A stretch of DNA of 64,000 bases, taken from Rathayibacter sp. Leaf185. Its GTDB lineage: Bacteria > Actinomycetota > Actinomycetes > Actinomycetales > Microbacteriaceae. The position numbers and the translations under genes are program-made. Location: the NCBI RefSeq assembly GCF_001423885.1, contig NZ_LMPP01000002.1, positions 883,955 through 947,954 on the forward strand, written 5' to 3'. This document shows, piece by piece, positions 1 through 8,612 of the stretch (its first letter is position 1; each line of letters starts with the position of its first letter). Below the pieces are notes generated by a model that did not search any database, was not told the origin of the DNA, and saw only the letters and a program-made list of their open reading frames with translations.

Positions 1-1060
1 CGCGGCGCCGGCGCACCGTCTCGGCGATCGCGCCCGCACTCGGCAGGCGGGTGGTCGCTGCGAGGGTCACGACGTCTACCCAGCCCTCGATCAGGGCGAG
101 CACGGTCTCGAGGCGTCCGTGCGCCGCGAGCTGCTCCTCGGTCTTCGGGGGGATCAGCGCGCCACTGGTCATCGCGTCGCGCAGCTCCTCCGGGTTCGAG
201 GGGTCGAAGTTCTCGGCGAGCTCCTCGAGGCGGGTCGTGTCGATGGTGATCCCGCGGGCGAAGTCGGTGATCTGCGAGATGAGGGCGAGACGGAGCCACT
301 TGCCGTGCCGGAACAGGCGGGCGTGCGCGAGCTCGCGGACCGCGAGGTAGATCTGCACCTGGTCGACGGGGATGTCGAGGCCCTCGCCGAAGGCCGCGAC
401 GTTCTGCGGCAGGATCGCGGCGTCGTTCTCCTCGAGCAGCGGGATGCCGATGTCGCCTCCCGAGACGACCTCGGCCGCGAGCTGCCCCACGACCTGGCCG
501 AGCTGGAGGGCGAACAGCGTGCCGCCGATTCCGCGCATCATGTTCTCGGCGCCGGCGATCATCGCCTGCATCTCCTCCGGGGCCTGGTCGCGCATCACTC
601 CGGTCAGGGCGTCGGAGATGCTCAGGGCGACCGGCTCGGCGAGCTGCGTCCAGACCGGCATCGTCTGCGCGATCCACTCGAGGCGGCTGAGCGAGCGCGG
701 CGGGCGGCTCAGCTCCGAGACGTACGCGACCTCGTCGAGCCACAGGGCCGCGACTCCGAAGGCGCCGTCGAGCGGAGCCCGGACGGCGTCGGTGACGGGC
801 GCCGAGTCGGCGCGGGCGATCTGCTTGGCCTGCTCGAGCGCGAGCGACCAGTTGATGCCTCCGTCGCCGCTCTGCTGCATCGCGCTCTGCAGCTGCGAGA
901 GCAGGTTCTGCAGGGCGACCGGGTCATTGGGCAGCCCCGCCGCCCCGGCGAGCTGAGAGGGATCGATCGGACCGTTCCCGGAGAGGAACTGCCGCAGCAT
1001 CTCGCGGAACTCGTCCTCCGAGCCGCCTCCGGTCCGGTCCGCGCTGTCGCCTTCGGCCAT
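1..1060 (-). CDS. zinc-dependent metalloprotease-like protein, DUF2342 family (C-terminus cut by window edge)
   Basis: Reading leftwards from an ATG at 1060 there is one continuous frame to the window edge, beginning MAEGDSADRTGGGSEDEF. The first ~20 residues are Gly/Asp/Ser-rich; the rest is a helical protein. A central REL-AHARLF segment followed by WLRLAL matches the conserved EAAHARLF region of the DUF2342 / TIGR03624 actinobacterial family, annotated as zinc-dependent metalloproteases or putative hydrolases. The late IEGWVDVVT segment is also typical. A GGAAGGG ribosome-binding site lies just upstream of the ATG. It diverges from the PDZ protease gene, an arrangement common in Actinobacteria. 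The stop codon lies beyond the window. Family assignment is firm; actual peptidase activity and substrate are not established by the sequence. Confidence 0.85.
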   Translation of the reverse strand, partial: MAEGDSADRTGGGSEDEFREMLRQFLSGNGPIDPSQLAGAAGLPNDPVALQNLLSQLQSAMQQSGDGGINWSLALEQAKQIARADSAPVTDAVRAPLDGAFGVAALWLDEVAYVSELSRPPRSLSRLEWIAQTMPVWTQLAEPVALSISDALTGVMRDQAPEEMQAMIAGAENMMRGIGGTLFALQLGQVVGQLAAEVVSGGDIGIPLLEENDAAILPQNVAAFGEGLDIPVDQVQIYLAVRELAHARLFRHGKWLRLALISQITDFARGITIDTTRLEELAENFDPSNPEELRDAMTSGALIPPKTEEQLAAHGRLETVLALIEGWVDVVTLAATTRLPSAGAIAETVRRRR

Positions 1061-1135
1061 GGGGATCAGCCCTTCCGTCGTTCGGGTCGAACGGCCCGTG
1101 GCGGGCCTGGACGGTGGGTCGGGCCTCGGTGGTGA

Positions 1136-1152
1136 CACGACTCCCAGTCGTG
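1136..1152. repeat. perfect inverted repeat between divergent genes
   Basis: CACGACT-CCC-AGTCGTG is a perfect 7-bp inverted repeat with a 3-nt centre in the 217-bp gap between the divergent DUF2342 and PDZ-protease genes. It lies just left of a TACGTT (1158-1163) that could serve as a -10 for the rightward gene. It could be a regulator site or merely a hairpin; no regulator gene is adjacent. Confidence 0.4.
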
Positions 1153-1277
1153 CAAGCTACGTTAGCCCGAGCGTCCGGGGCGACGGCGTGCAGGACGACC
1201 GTCCCCGCCCGAACCTCTTCCGCCCGCCGCGAACATCCCGGCGGAGCCGCTCCGCCCCCGCCCTCAGGAAGGCCACC

Positions 1278-2378
1278 GTGTCGCTCTTCTCCGACGACCC
1301 GCGCTCCGGTGCCCCGCGCGGTCGCCGCGCCTGGGTCGGCCCGGCCGTCCTCTTCTCCGGAGTCGGCCTGGTCGTCGCTCTCGGCATCGCCCCGGCGCCC
1401 TACGTGATCGAGCAGCCGGGTCCCGTCTTCGACACCCTCGGCACGAGCGGCGACGATGTGCCGCTCATCTCGATCCCCGACGAGACCGTCTACCCCACGA
1501 CCGGCACTCTCGACATGCTCACGGTCTCCGTCGTCGGCAACCCCGACAGCCTCCCCAACTGGGTCGAGGTCGCGGGCGCCTGGTTCGACCGCACCAAGGC
1601 CGTCGTGCCGGTCGAGCAGATCTTCCCCGCCGCCACCACCGTCGAGGAGCGCGACCAGGCCAACCAGGCCGAGATGACCGACTCGCAGCAGGAGGCGATC
1701 GCCGCCGCGCTGACCGAGCTGGGCTATCCCGTGACCCAGCGCGTCTCGGTCGCGCAGATCCCCGACGACTCGCCGTCGACGGGCGTGCTCGAGGCGGGCG
1801 ACGAGGTCCTCGCCGTCGAGGGGACGTCCGTCGCCGATGTCGCGGCGCTGCGCGAGGCCGTTCAGGCCGCAGGCACCTCCGGCCCTGTGACACTGACGAT
1901 CGAGCGCGACGGCGCGCAGCAGGACGTGCGGATCACCCCCGTCGACAACGACGGAACGGCGGTCATCGGCATCGTCGCCGGGGCGGTCTTCGACTTCCCC
2001 TTCGACGTCGACATCCAGCTCGACGACGTCGGCGGTCCGAGTGCCGGCATGATGTTCGCGCTCGGGATCATCGACAAGCTCACCGAGGGGTCCCTCAACG
2101 GAGGCGAGCAGGTCGCCGGGACGGGCACCATCGACGCCGCGGGCGAGGTCGGCCCGATCGGCGGCATCCGCCAGAAGATGTACGGGGCGGTCGGAGCCGG
2201 CGCCACGCACTTCCTCGCGCCGAGCCGGAACTGCGGCGAGGTGGTCGGGCACGTGCCGGACGGGCTCGAGGTCCTGAGCGTGTCGACCCTCGACGAGGCG
2301 CTCGCCGCGCTCCAGGGCATCGCCGCCGACGACACCGCGGGCCTGCCGACCTGCGACGGCGCGACTCCGGTCGGCTGA
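1278..2378 (+). CDS. PDZ domain-containing Lon-like (S16) serine protease, YlbL-type
   Basis: A 366-residue membrane-anchored protease. I place the start at GTG 1278 because an AGGAAGG ribosome-binding site lies just upstream and the protein then begins with a short cytoplasmic segment followed by one transmembrane helix (about residues 20-40, WVGPAVLFSGVGLVVALGIA). A PDZ domain (around STGVLEAGDEVLAVEG) precedes a Lon-type proteolytic domain. The catalytic Ser/Lys dyad is visible: Ser255 in GGPSAGMMFALG and Lys300 in GGIRQKMYGA. This is the YlbL/SdrC-like family of extracytoplasmic Lon-fold proteases, lacking the AAA+ module of true Lon. It is divergent from the DUF2342 gene and just upstream of the UPF0182 gene, a neighbourhood conserved in Actinobacteria. 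Substrate unknown. Confidence 0.93.
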   Translation: MSLFSDDPRSGAPRGRRAWVGPAVLFSGVGLVVALGIAPAPYVIEQPGPVFDTLGTSGDDVPLISIPDETVYPTTGTLDMLTVSVVGNPDSLPNWVEVAGAWFDRTKAVVPVEQIFPAATTVEERDQANQAEMTDSQQEAIAAALTELGYPVTQRVSVAQIPDDSPSTGVLEAGDEVLAVEGTSVADVAALREAVQAAGTSGPVTLTIERDGAQQDVRITPVDNDGTAVIGIVAGAVFDFPFDVDIQLDDVGGPSAGMMFALGIIDKLTEGSLNGGEQVAGTGTIDAAGEVGPIGGIRQKMYGAVGAGATHFLAPSRNCGEVVGHVPDGLEVLSVSTLDEALAALQGIAADDTAGLPTCDGATPVG

Positions 2379-2468
2379 CCCGGACGGGGGCGACGCTCAG
2401 GTGGGCGGCACGGCCGTCGCCTACCATGGGGAGCCTCCCCTCACATCTCGACAGCAAGAGGCCCATCA

Positions 2469-5420
2469 GTGAGTTCCACAGCAACCGAAACGCCGCCGCG
2501 GAAGAGACGGAGCGTTCTCGCCGTCACGGTCGTGGTGGTCGCCGTTCTGGTGGTGGCGTTCTTCGTCTTCGCCGGTCTCTACACCGACATCCTCTGGTAC
2601 GACCAGCTCGGGTTCCTGTCGGTGCTGACCACTCAGTGGGCGGCGGCGGGTGGTCTCTTCGCCCTCGGCTTCATCGCGATGGCGGTGCCGGTCTTCATCA
2701 GTCTGACGCTCGCCTACCGCCTCCGGCCGGTCTACGCGAAGCTCAATTCGCAGATCGACCGCTACCAGCAGGTCGTCGAGCCGCTGCGTCGCCTGGCCAC
2801 CTTCGGGATCCCCGCGGTGCTCGGCCTCTTCGCCGGCGTCTCGTCCGCCACCCGCTGGCAGACGAGCCTGACCTACTGGAACCGCACGCCCTCCGGCGTC
2901 ACGGACCCGCAGTTCGGCCTCGACACGTCCTTCTACCTCTTCGAGCTGCCCTTCTACCAGAGCATCGTCGGCTTCGCCTCGGCCGTCCTGCTCATCGCCG
3001 GCCTCGCCGCCCTGGCCACCGGGTACCTCTACGGAGCGATCCGCGTGAACGGCCGCGAGGTGCGGATCTCGAAGTCCTCGCGCATCCAGCTCGCGATCAT
3101 CGCCGCCCTCTACCTCCTCGTGCAGGCCGTCAGCCTCTGGCTCGACCAGTACGCGACGCTCACCGACCAGGGCGCTCGCATCACCGGCGCGACGTACTCG
3201 ACGGTCAACGCGGTCATCCCCGGCCTGCAGATCCTCGCGGGTGTCGCGGCCCTGGTCGCCGTCCTCTTCGTCGTCACGGCGTTCATCGGCCGCTGGCGCC
3301 TGCCCGTCATCGGCACGGCGCTCCTCATCGTCTCGAGCCTGCTCGTCGGCTCCCTCTACCCGTGGGTCGTGCAGACGTTCCAGGTCGTTCCCAACGAGCG
3401 CACGCTCGAGGAGCAGTACATCCAGCGCAACATCGACATGACCCGTCAGGCCTACGGAGTCGACGACGTCCAGGTCATCCCGTACGACGCGACCACCGAC
3501 GCCGAGCCGGGCGCCCTGCGCACCGACGCCGAGACCACGGCCAACATCCGCATCCTCGACCCCGCCGTGGTCACCGACGCGTTCTCGCAGCTGCAGCAGT
3601 TCCGCCAGTACTACTCGTTCGGCGACCAGCAGAACGCGCTCGACGTCGACCGCTACTCGATCGACGGATCGACGCAGGACGCGGTGGTCGGCGTGCGCGA
3701 GCTGAACCTCGCGGGCCTCGGCACCAACCAGACCTGGTACAACCAGACCCTCGTGTACACCCACGGCTACGGGTTGGTCGCCGCCTACGGCAATCAGCGC
3801 TCGGCCGACGGCGAGCCGGTCTTCATCGAGTCGGGCGTCCCGACGGTCGGCGACCTCGGCGACTACGAGCCGCGGATCTACTTCGGCGAGAACTCGCCCG
3901 CGTACTCGATCGTCGGCGGAGACGACGACCGCAACATCGAGCTCGACTACCCCTCGGGGACCGAGGGTGAGCAGCAGACCTACACGACCTTCGACGGCGA
4001 CGGCGGGCCCTCGCTCGACAACGTCTTCAAGAAGCTCGTCTACGCGATCAAGTTCCAGTCCGAGCAGATCTTCCTGTCGGACGGTGTGAACGACCAGTCG
4101 CAGATCCTCTACGACCGCAACCCGGTCGACCGTGTGCAGAAAGTCGCCCCCTATCTGACCCTCGACTCCGACGCCTACCCGACCGTCGTCGACGGCCGAG
4201 TGGTCTGGGTCGTCGACGGATACACGACCTCGGCCGACTACCCGTACTCGGAGGTGCAGAGCCTCTCGCAGGCGATCGCCGACACCAACACGCAGCAGCA
4301 GTTCCCGACCGACGACGTCAACTACATCCGCAACAGCGTCAAGGCCACGGTCGACGCCTACGACGGCAAGGTGACGCTCTACGCCTGGGACACCGAGGAC
4401 CCGGTGCTGCAGACGTGGCAGAAGATCTTCCCGAGCACCGTCGAGCCGATCAGCGACATGTCGGCCGATCTGCTCAGCCACGTCCGCTACCCCGAGGACC
4501 TCTTCAAGGTGCAGCGCGCCGTGCTGGGCACCTACCACGTGACCGACGCGGGATCGTTCTACTCCCGCGAGGCCGCGTGGTCGACTCCCGACGACCCGAC
4601 GAGCGGCAACTCGACGACGACCGCGACCGGTGTGGGCGGAGACTCGCTGCAGCCTCCGTACTACCTGACGCTGCAGACCCCCGATGTCGAGGCCCCGTCG
4701 TACTCGCTGTACTCGACGTACATCCCGGCGAGCACCCCCGGTAGCGCCGCGAGCCGCAACGTGCTGACGGGCTACCTCGTCGCCGACTCCGACGCGGGCT
4801 CCACCCAGGGCTCGGTCGCCGACGGCTACGGCACGCTGAGACTGCTGGAGCTGCCGAGCGACGACACGGTCCCCGGCCCCGGCCAGGTGCAGAACGCGTT
4901 CAACACCGACCCGACGGTCGCCAACCAGCTGGCTCTGCTCCAGCGCGGCGACACGACGGTCACGCGCGGCAACCTGCTCACCCTCCCGGTGGGCGGCGGG
5001 CTCCTCTACGTGCAGCCGATCTACGTCAGCTCCAACGGCAACACGAGCTTCCCGCTGCTGCAGAAGGTGCTCGTCGCGTTCGGTGACGACATCGCCTTCG
5101 AGGACACCCTCGACGCGGCACTGGACAGCCTGTTCGGCGGCGACTCCGGAGCCGATGCGGGCGACACCGGCACACCGGTCGACCCGAGCACCGACCCCGC
5201 CGTCGACCCGGGCACGGGCACCGACCCGGGTACCGGTACCGACCCGGGTACCGGGACGACCGACCAGACGGAGCTGCAGGCCGCGCTCAGCGACGCGAGC
5301 GCCGCCCTGGCCGAGCGTCAGGCCGCTCTCACCGCCGGTGATCTGACCGCGTTCGCGGCCGCCGACGAGAAGCTGACGGAGGCGCTGCAGCGCGCTCTCA
5401 CGGCAGAGGGAGCGCAGTAG
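2469..5420 (+). CDS. UPF0182 family integral membrane protein
   Basis: A 983-residue protein of the UPF0182/COG1615 family. It starts at GTG 2469; a TACCAT at 2422-2427 could be the -10 of its promoter. The N-terminal third has about seven transmembrane helices (for example around residues 16-40, 60-80, 110-130, 160-185), followed by a large extracytoplasmic region with family signatures such as NERTLEEQYIQRNIDMTRQAY, a YPWVVQ segment and EVQSLSQAIADTNT. The C-terminus carries a low-complexity linker of tandem PGTGTD units (about 5205-5260) and a final Ala-rich helix. The function of the family is unknown. The methyltransferase gene begins only 4 nt after its stop, so the two are probably co-transcribed. 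Confidence 0.95.
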   Translation: MSSTATETPPRKRRSVLAVTVVVVAVLVVAFFVFAGLYTDILWYDQLGFLSVLTTQWAAAGGLFALGFIAMAVPVFISLTLAYRLRPVYAKLNSQIDRYQQVVEPLRRLATFGIPAVLGLFAGVSSATRWQTSLTYWNRTPSGVTDPQFGLDTSFYLFELPFYQSIVGFASAVLLIAGLAALATGYLYGAIRVNGREVRISKSSRIQLAIIAALYLLVQAVSLWLDQYATLTDQGARITGATYSTVNAVIPGLQILAGVAALVAVLFVVTAFIGRWRLPVIGTALLIVSSLLVGSLYPWVVQTFQVVPNERTLEEQYIQRNIDMTRQAYGVDDVQVIPYDATTDAEPGALRTDAETTANIRILDPAVVTDAFSQLQQFRQYYSFGDQQNALDVDRYSIDGSTQDAVVGVRELNLAGLGTNQTWYNQTLVYTHGYGLVAAYGNQRSADGEPVFIESGVPTVGDLGDYEPRIYFGENSPAYSIVGGDDDRNIELDYPSGTEGEQQTYTTFDGDGGPSLDNVFKKLVYAIKFQSEQIFLSDGVNDQSQILYDRNPVDRVQKVAPYLTLDSDAYPTVVDGRVVWVVDGYTTSADYPYSEVQSLSQAIADTNTQQQFPTDDVNYIRNSVKATVDAYDGKVTLYAWDTEDPVLQTWQKIFPSTVEPISDMSADLLSHVRYPEDLFKVQRAVLGTYHVTDAGSFYSREAAWSTPDDPTSGNSTTTATGVGGDSLQPPYYLTLQTPDVEAPSYSLYSTYIPASTPGSAASRNVLTGYLVADSDAGSTQGSVADGYGTLRLLELPSDDTVPGPGQVQNAFNTDPTVANQLALLQRGDTTVTRGNLLTLPVGGGLLYVQPIYVSSNGNTSFPLLQKVLVAFGDDIAFEDTLDAALDSLFGGDSGADAGDTGTPVDPSTDPAVDPGTGTDPGTGTDPGTGTTDQTELQAALSDASAALAERQAALTAGDLTAFAAADEKLTEALQRALTAEGAQ

Positions 5421-5424
5421 CACG

Positions 5425-6027
5425 ATGGTTCAGGTCGACCGCGGCGAGCATCTGAGCTCGGGGGAGTGGCTCGACCTGAACCGCGCCTACTGGGAGTCGC
5501 GGGATCCGTCCCGCCCCGACCCGCTCCTGGCGGCGACCGCTCCCTCCGAGGAGGAGGAGGGCGGTCGCGTCCTCCATCTGCAGAGCGGTGACGGCTCCCG
5601 GAGCCTCGTCCGGGCGAAGCGGGGCGCGGAGGTCATCGGCGTCGACTTCTCGATGCCGGCGGTCCGTCGCGCCCGCGCGCTCGCGGCCGACCTCGGCCTC
5701 ACCGGGCGCTCGCGGTTCCTCTGCGCGAACGTCTACGAGCTGCGGCACATGCTGCCCGAGCCCGACTCCTTCGGGCTCGTCGCGACGAGCAGGAGCGCCC
5801 TCTCGTGGCTGCCCGACCTCGACGAGTGGGCGCGGATCATCGAGTGGTTCGTCGAGCCGGGCGGCACTCTCACCCTCGATCCCACCGTCGGTGAGCCGGT
5901 CGTCGACGCCGACGTCCGCCGCTTCGACCATCCGACCGACCGCATCGTCGACGCACTCGAGCGCGCCGGACTAGAGGTCTCCGACTCCGCTCCGGGGGTC
6001 GCGATCGTGGCGTCCAAGAGGCTCTGA
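5425..6027 (+). CDS. class I SAM-dependent methyltransferase
   Basis: A 200-residue protein with a Rossmann methyltransferase fold. Motif I is the somewhat atypical VLHLQSGDGSRSLVRAKRGA followed by the acidic-loop strand VIGVDFSMPAVRRAR, as in the HLQ-type class I methyltransferases. LGLTGRSRFLCANVYEL corresponds to motif II, and the C-terminal half contains a degenerate FVEPGGTLTLDPT strand-loop. The ATG is 4 nt after the UPF0182 stop, implying coupling. The substrate cannot be inferred. The first 40 residues (VDRGEHLSSGEWLDLNRAYW) resemble the N-terminal helix of small-molecule methyltransferases. Confidence 0.85.
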   Translation: MVQVDRGEHLSSGEWLDLNRAYWESRDPSRPDPLLAATAPSEEEEGGRVLHLQSGDGSRSLVRAKRGAEVIGVDFSMPAVRRARALAADLGLTGRSRFLCANVYELRHMLPEPDSFGLVATSRSALSWLPDLDEWARIIEWFVEPGGTLTLDPTVGEPVVDADVRRFDHPTDRIVDALERAGLEVSDSAPGVAIVASKRL

Positions 6028-6058
6028 GCACCCCTCCCGAGCCCGCCGGCCACTCGAT

Positions 6059-6087
6059 TTGCGCTCCGCAGAATCCGCATGTAGTGT
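6059..6087 (+). promoter_or_regulatory. promoter of initiator tRNA gene
   Basis: TTGCGC (6059-6064) and TAGTGT (6082-6087) are separated by 17 bp and lie 12 nt before the tRNA 5' end. The tRNA-Lys promoter in this window has a similar CGATTTG...TAGTGT arrangement. Confidence 0.55.
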
Positions 6088-6099
6088 TTCTTCTTGTGC

Positions 6100-6173
6100 C
6101 GCGGGGTGGAGCAGTTCGGTAGCTCGCTGGGCTCATAACCCAGAGGTCGTAGGTTCAAATCCTGCCCCCGCAA
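6100..6173 (+). tRNA. initiator tRNA-fMet (anticodon CAT)
   Basis: 74 nt forming a full cloverleaf. The acceptor stem has an unpaired C1 opposite A72, with GCGGGG pairing CCCCGC; this C1:A72 mismatch and the GGGCTCATAACCC anticodon arm with three G:C pairs are hallmarks of the bacterial initiator. Anticodon CAT is at 6134-6136. The T-arm contains GGTTCAAATCC. The 3' CCA is not encoded. Confidence 0.97.
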
Positions 6174-6184
6174 CAAGAAGACGG

Positions 6185-6210
6185 AAGCCGGTCCTGACAA
6201 GGGCCGGCTT
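6185..6210 (+). terminator. intrinsic terminator after tRNA-fMet
   Basis: AAGCCGGTCC (6185-6194) pairs with GGGCCGGCTT (6201-6210) with one G:T wobble and a TGACAA loop, followed by TCGTCGTTGTTG. It lies 11 nt after the tRNA and before the convergent VOC gene, so it may act in both directions. Confidence 0.8.
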
Positions 6211-6230
6211 TCGTCGTTGTTGCGGCCTTC

Positions 6231-6611
6231 TCAGCCCGCGGCGATCACGCTCAGCACGTTGCCCGCCGGATCGCGGAACCAGGCGATCGTCGGCCCGTGG
6301 CCGCGCATCACGCCCGTCGCGTCGGTCGGGAGATCGCTGTCGTCGTAGATCTTCGTGACGACGCCCGCGCGATTCAGCTCCGCGACCGCGACGTCGACAT
6401 CGACGACCTCGAGGTTCAGGATCGTGAAGCCCGCGGGCTCGTGCGTCGGCTTCGGATACGCGATCGCGCGGCCGCCGCCCGGCAGCGCGATGTCCAGGAT
6501 CCCCATCTCGTTCACCGAGACATCGAAGCCGAGCGTCCCGCCGTAGAAGCGCTCCGCCTCCTCCACACTGTCGACGCTGAATCCGCTGAAGACCCGCTCG
6601 CTCGTGACCAT
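6231..6611 (-). CDS. VOC family (glyoxalase/bleomycin-resistance-fold) protein
   Basis: A 126-residue single-domain vicinal-oxygen-chelate fold protein. The start is taken as ATG 6611 because a GAGGAGG Shine-Dalgarno lies upstream; a longer in-frame extension to 6707 has no ribosome-binding site and no family similarity. Recognisable are the first beta-alpha unit VEEAERFYGGTLGFDVSVNEMG, the ILNLEVVDVDVAVAELNRAGV second unit and the terminal WFRDPAGNVLSVI, the usual C-terminal signature of the family. Enzymatic role unknown; members range from dioxygenases to antibiotic-binding proteins. Convergent with tRNA-fMet. Confidence 0.88.
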   Translation of the reverse strand: MVTSERVFSGFSVDSVEEAERFYGGTLGFDVSVNEMGILDIALPGGGRAIAYPKPTHEPAGFTILNLEVVDVDVAVAELNRAGVVTKIYDDSDLPTDATGVMRGHGPTIAWFRDPAGNVLSVIAAG

Positions 6612-6776
6612 GGCCCGTCCCTCCTCGCGCGGCTCCGTCGCCTGCGCCTCGCCCCGGACGCTACTCCGGTCTCCCGCTCGCGTCATCGGCCGGTCGAGCA
6701 GCGTCACGATGCGTCCCGGCCTGGTGTGTCGCGTCGAGCCGCAGGGTATCCTCGTCGGGATGCGAAGGGTTCAGGC

Positions 6777-7781
6777 GTGACGGACGAACAGGTGGACGAC
6801 AGCCCGGTACCGACCCCCGAAGGGTCGAGCGGGCCGACGGTCCACCCCACCCGGCGCAGCCGCCGGGACGCGGAGTCCGCCACCCGGCCCGTCCCCGTGG
6901 TCCGGCCGGCGCCGAGTCCGGTGAAAGCCCCCGTCCTCGCCGCGGTCGCCCCCGTCCGGCGCCGCTCCCGTCGAGCGCTCCGTACCGCGCTCAGCACCGT
7001 CGCCGTCGCGGCCATCGCCGGGATGGTCGCCGTGATGGCCCTGCCCGCCTACTCGTTCGATCCCGCACCCGACTCGCAGGCCGCCATCGAGGCGGCCGCC
7101 CGGGTGCAGGCGCTCGGCAACCAGAAGCTCACCGTCTCGGGCGCGGCCGTGCAGGAGCAGGTCATCCGCGACTCCTTCACCGCCCCGACGCAGGCCCAGC
7201 TCGACGAGGCCGCCGCGCAGGCTCGTGCGCTCGCCGCCGCGGCCGAGAAGGCCGCCCGCGAGGCCGAGGAGGCTGCCGCAGCAGCGGAGGAGGCCCGCAC
7301 CTCGGGTGAGGCGGCGGGCTCCACCGCCGCGGGCTCCTCCGGCTCCAGCACCTCCGTCACTCCGCGCGAGGAGGGCGACGACTACCCCTGGCGCGACGCG
7401 CTCACCGACGACCAGGGCGGTGGCCTCTCGCCGCTGCGCTACTACTACCGCGAATGCGTCGACTTCGTCGCCTGGCGTCTCAACCGCGACCAGGGCTCGA
7501 CCGGCGCCCCGTTCAAGTGGACCTGGGGCAACCTGACCCCGGGCGGCGGCAGCGCCTACGCCTGGGCCGGACAGTGGGCCTCGCACGGCTGGGTGACCAG
7601 CAGCACGCCGGTCCCCGGCAGCGTCGCCTGGTTCAACGGCAACCACGTCGCCTACGTGCAGTCGGTCAACTCCGACGGCACCGTCTCGCTCGAGGAGTAC
7701 AACTGGGGCAACGATCACGCGTACCACGCGCGCACGATCCCGGCCTCCAGCGTCCCGCTGTTCCTCTACCCGCCGAGCTGA
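6777..7781 (+). CDS. membrane-anchored CHAP-domain cell-wall amidase/endopeptidase-like protein
   Basis: A 334-residue protein. GTG 6777 is chosen because GAAGGG (6764-6769) precedes it; a TATCCT at 6747-6752 could be the -10. Residues 1-70 are a Pro/Arg-rich cytoplasmic tail; about 72-92 (LSTVAVAAIAGMVAVMALPAY) is the membrane anchor. An Ala/Glu-rich coiled coil (QAQLDEAAAQARALAAAAEKA onward) and a Ser/Gly linker follow. The C-terminal ~115 residues are a CHAP domain: catalytic Cys in YRECVDFVAWRLN, catalytic His in NGNHVAYVQSV and a downstream EEYNWG. CHAP enzymes cleave peptidoglycan peptides or amides. The architecture (anchor, coiled coil, CHAP) resembles actinobacterial division/cell-separation hydrolases. 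Its stop overlaps the start of the next gene. Confidence 0.9.
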   Translation: MTDEQVDDSPVPTPEGSSGPTVHPTRRSRRDAESATRPVPVVRPAPSPVKAPVLAAVAPVRRRSRRALRTALSTVAVAAIAGMVAVMALPAYSFDPAPDSQAAIEAAARVQALGNQKLTVSGAAVQEQVIRDSFTAPTQAQLDEAAAQARALAAAAEKAAREAEEAAAAAEEARTSGEAAGSTAAGSSGSSTSVTPREEGDDYPWRDALTDDQGGGLSPLRYYYRECVDFVAWRLNRDQGSTGAPFKWTWGNLTPGGGSAYAWAGQWASHGWVTSSTPVPGSVAWFNGNHVAYVQSVNSDGTVSLEEYNWGNDHAYHARTIPASSVPLFLYPPS

Positions 7782-8605
7782 TGACGGCCGAGCCCGCCGC
7801 GAGCGATGCGGTCGGAGTCGCCGTGGCGCAGTTCGCGCCGATCGCCGACCGCGACGCCAACCTCGCGACGATCCGTCGACTCGCCGCGGTGGCGGCGGAG
7901 CGCGGCGCGACTCTCGTGGTCCTCCCCGAGTACAGCTCGTTCTTCGTCGATCCGCTCGGTCCCGAGCTCGTCGCGGCGGGCGAGGCGCTCGACGGCCCCT
8001 TCGCCTCCGGTCTCGGTGCCATCGCCCGCGAGCTGGGGGTGCACCTCGTCGCCGGGATGGTCGAGGCGGTCGACGACGGTCGGCGCATCGCGAACACTCT
8101 GATCGCCGTCGATCCGAGCGGCTCACTGGTCGCCCGGTACCGCAAGCTCCACCTCTACGACGCCTTCGGCCAGACCGAGTCGGAGTGGGTCGCCGCCGGA
8201 GCGATCGAGGCCCCGCAGACCTTCGTGGTCGGCGGCCTCGTCGTCGGACTGCAGACCTGCTACGACCTCCGCTTCCCCGAGGTGACCCGCTGGCTCGTCG
8301 ACGCGGGTGCCGAGGTGGTCGCTGCTCCGGCCGAGTGGGTGCGCGGCCCGCTCAAGGAGGCGCACTGGCGCGTGCTGGTGACGGCGCGCGCGCTCGAGAA
8401 CACGATCTATCTGCTGGCGGCCGACCAGACGCCTCCGATCGGTGTGGGCACCAGCATGATCGTCGACCCGATGGGCGTCGAGATCGCGACGCTCGGCGAG
8501 GCCGAGGACGTCGCGGTGGCCTGGATCTCCCGCGAGCGGATCGACGCCGCCCGCGCGAAGAACCCGGCCTTGGCGCTCCGGCGCTTCAGGGTCCAGCCCG
8601 TCTGA
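7781..8605 (+). CDS. carbon-nitrogen hydrolase (nitrilase superfamily) amidase
   Basis: A 274-residue nitrilase-superfamily enzyme. The Glu-Lys-Cys triad is visible: Glu50 in LVVLPEYS, Lys122 in YRKLHLYDAFG and Cys160 in GLQTCYDLRFPE. The YRKLHLYD and CYDLRFPE signatures match the NIT1/NIT2-like or omega-amidase branch (deaminated glutathione amidase or omega-amidase), though other short-chain amidases cannot be excluded. The ATG overlaps the TGA of the CHAP gene (ATGA at 7779-7783 region), so translation is coupled, but no functional link to wall hydrolysis is obvious. Converges on the aminotransferase gene, which ends 8 nt away. If it is an omega-amidase, the neighbouring transaminase could supply its alpha-keto substrate. 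Confidence 0.9.
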   Translation: MTAEPAASDAVGVAVAQFAPIADRDANLATIRRLAAVAAERGATLVVLPEYSSFFVDPLGPELVAAGEALDGPFASGLGAIARELGVHLVAGMVEAVDDGRRIANTLIAVDPSGSLVARYRKLHLYDAFGQTESEWVAAGAIEAPQTFVVGGLVVGLQTCYDLRFPEVTRWLVDAGAEVVAAPAEWVRGPLKEAHWRVLVTARALENTIYLLAADQTPPIGVGTSMIVDPMGVEIATLGEAEDVAVAWISRERIDAARAKNPALALRRFRVQPV

Positions 8606-8612
8606 GCGCCCG

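Noticed and set aside
2466..5423. Near full-length antisense reading frame of 985 codons opposite the UPF0182 gene
   Set aside because: A GC-rich coding strand leaves long stop-free frames on the other strand; the composition is Arg/Val/Gly/Asp-rich with no motif, and UPF0182 is unmistakable. Many other long opposite-frame readings in the window were dismissed for the same reason.
6100..6173. tRNA genes and tmRNA as integration sites of a genomic island
   Set aside because: No integrase, direct-repeat att remnant or compositional change beside tRNA-fMet, tRNA-Leu, tRNA-Lys or ssrA; flanking genes are ordinary core genes.
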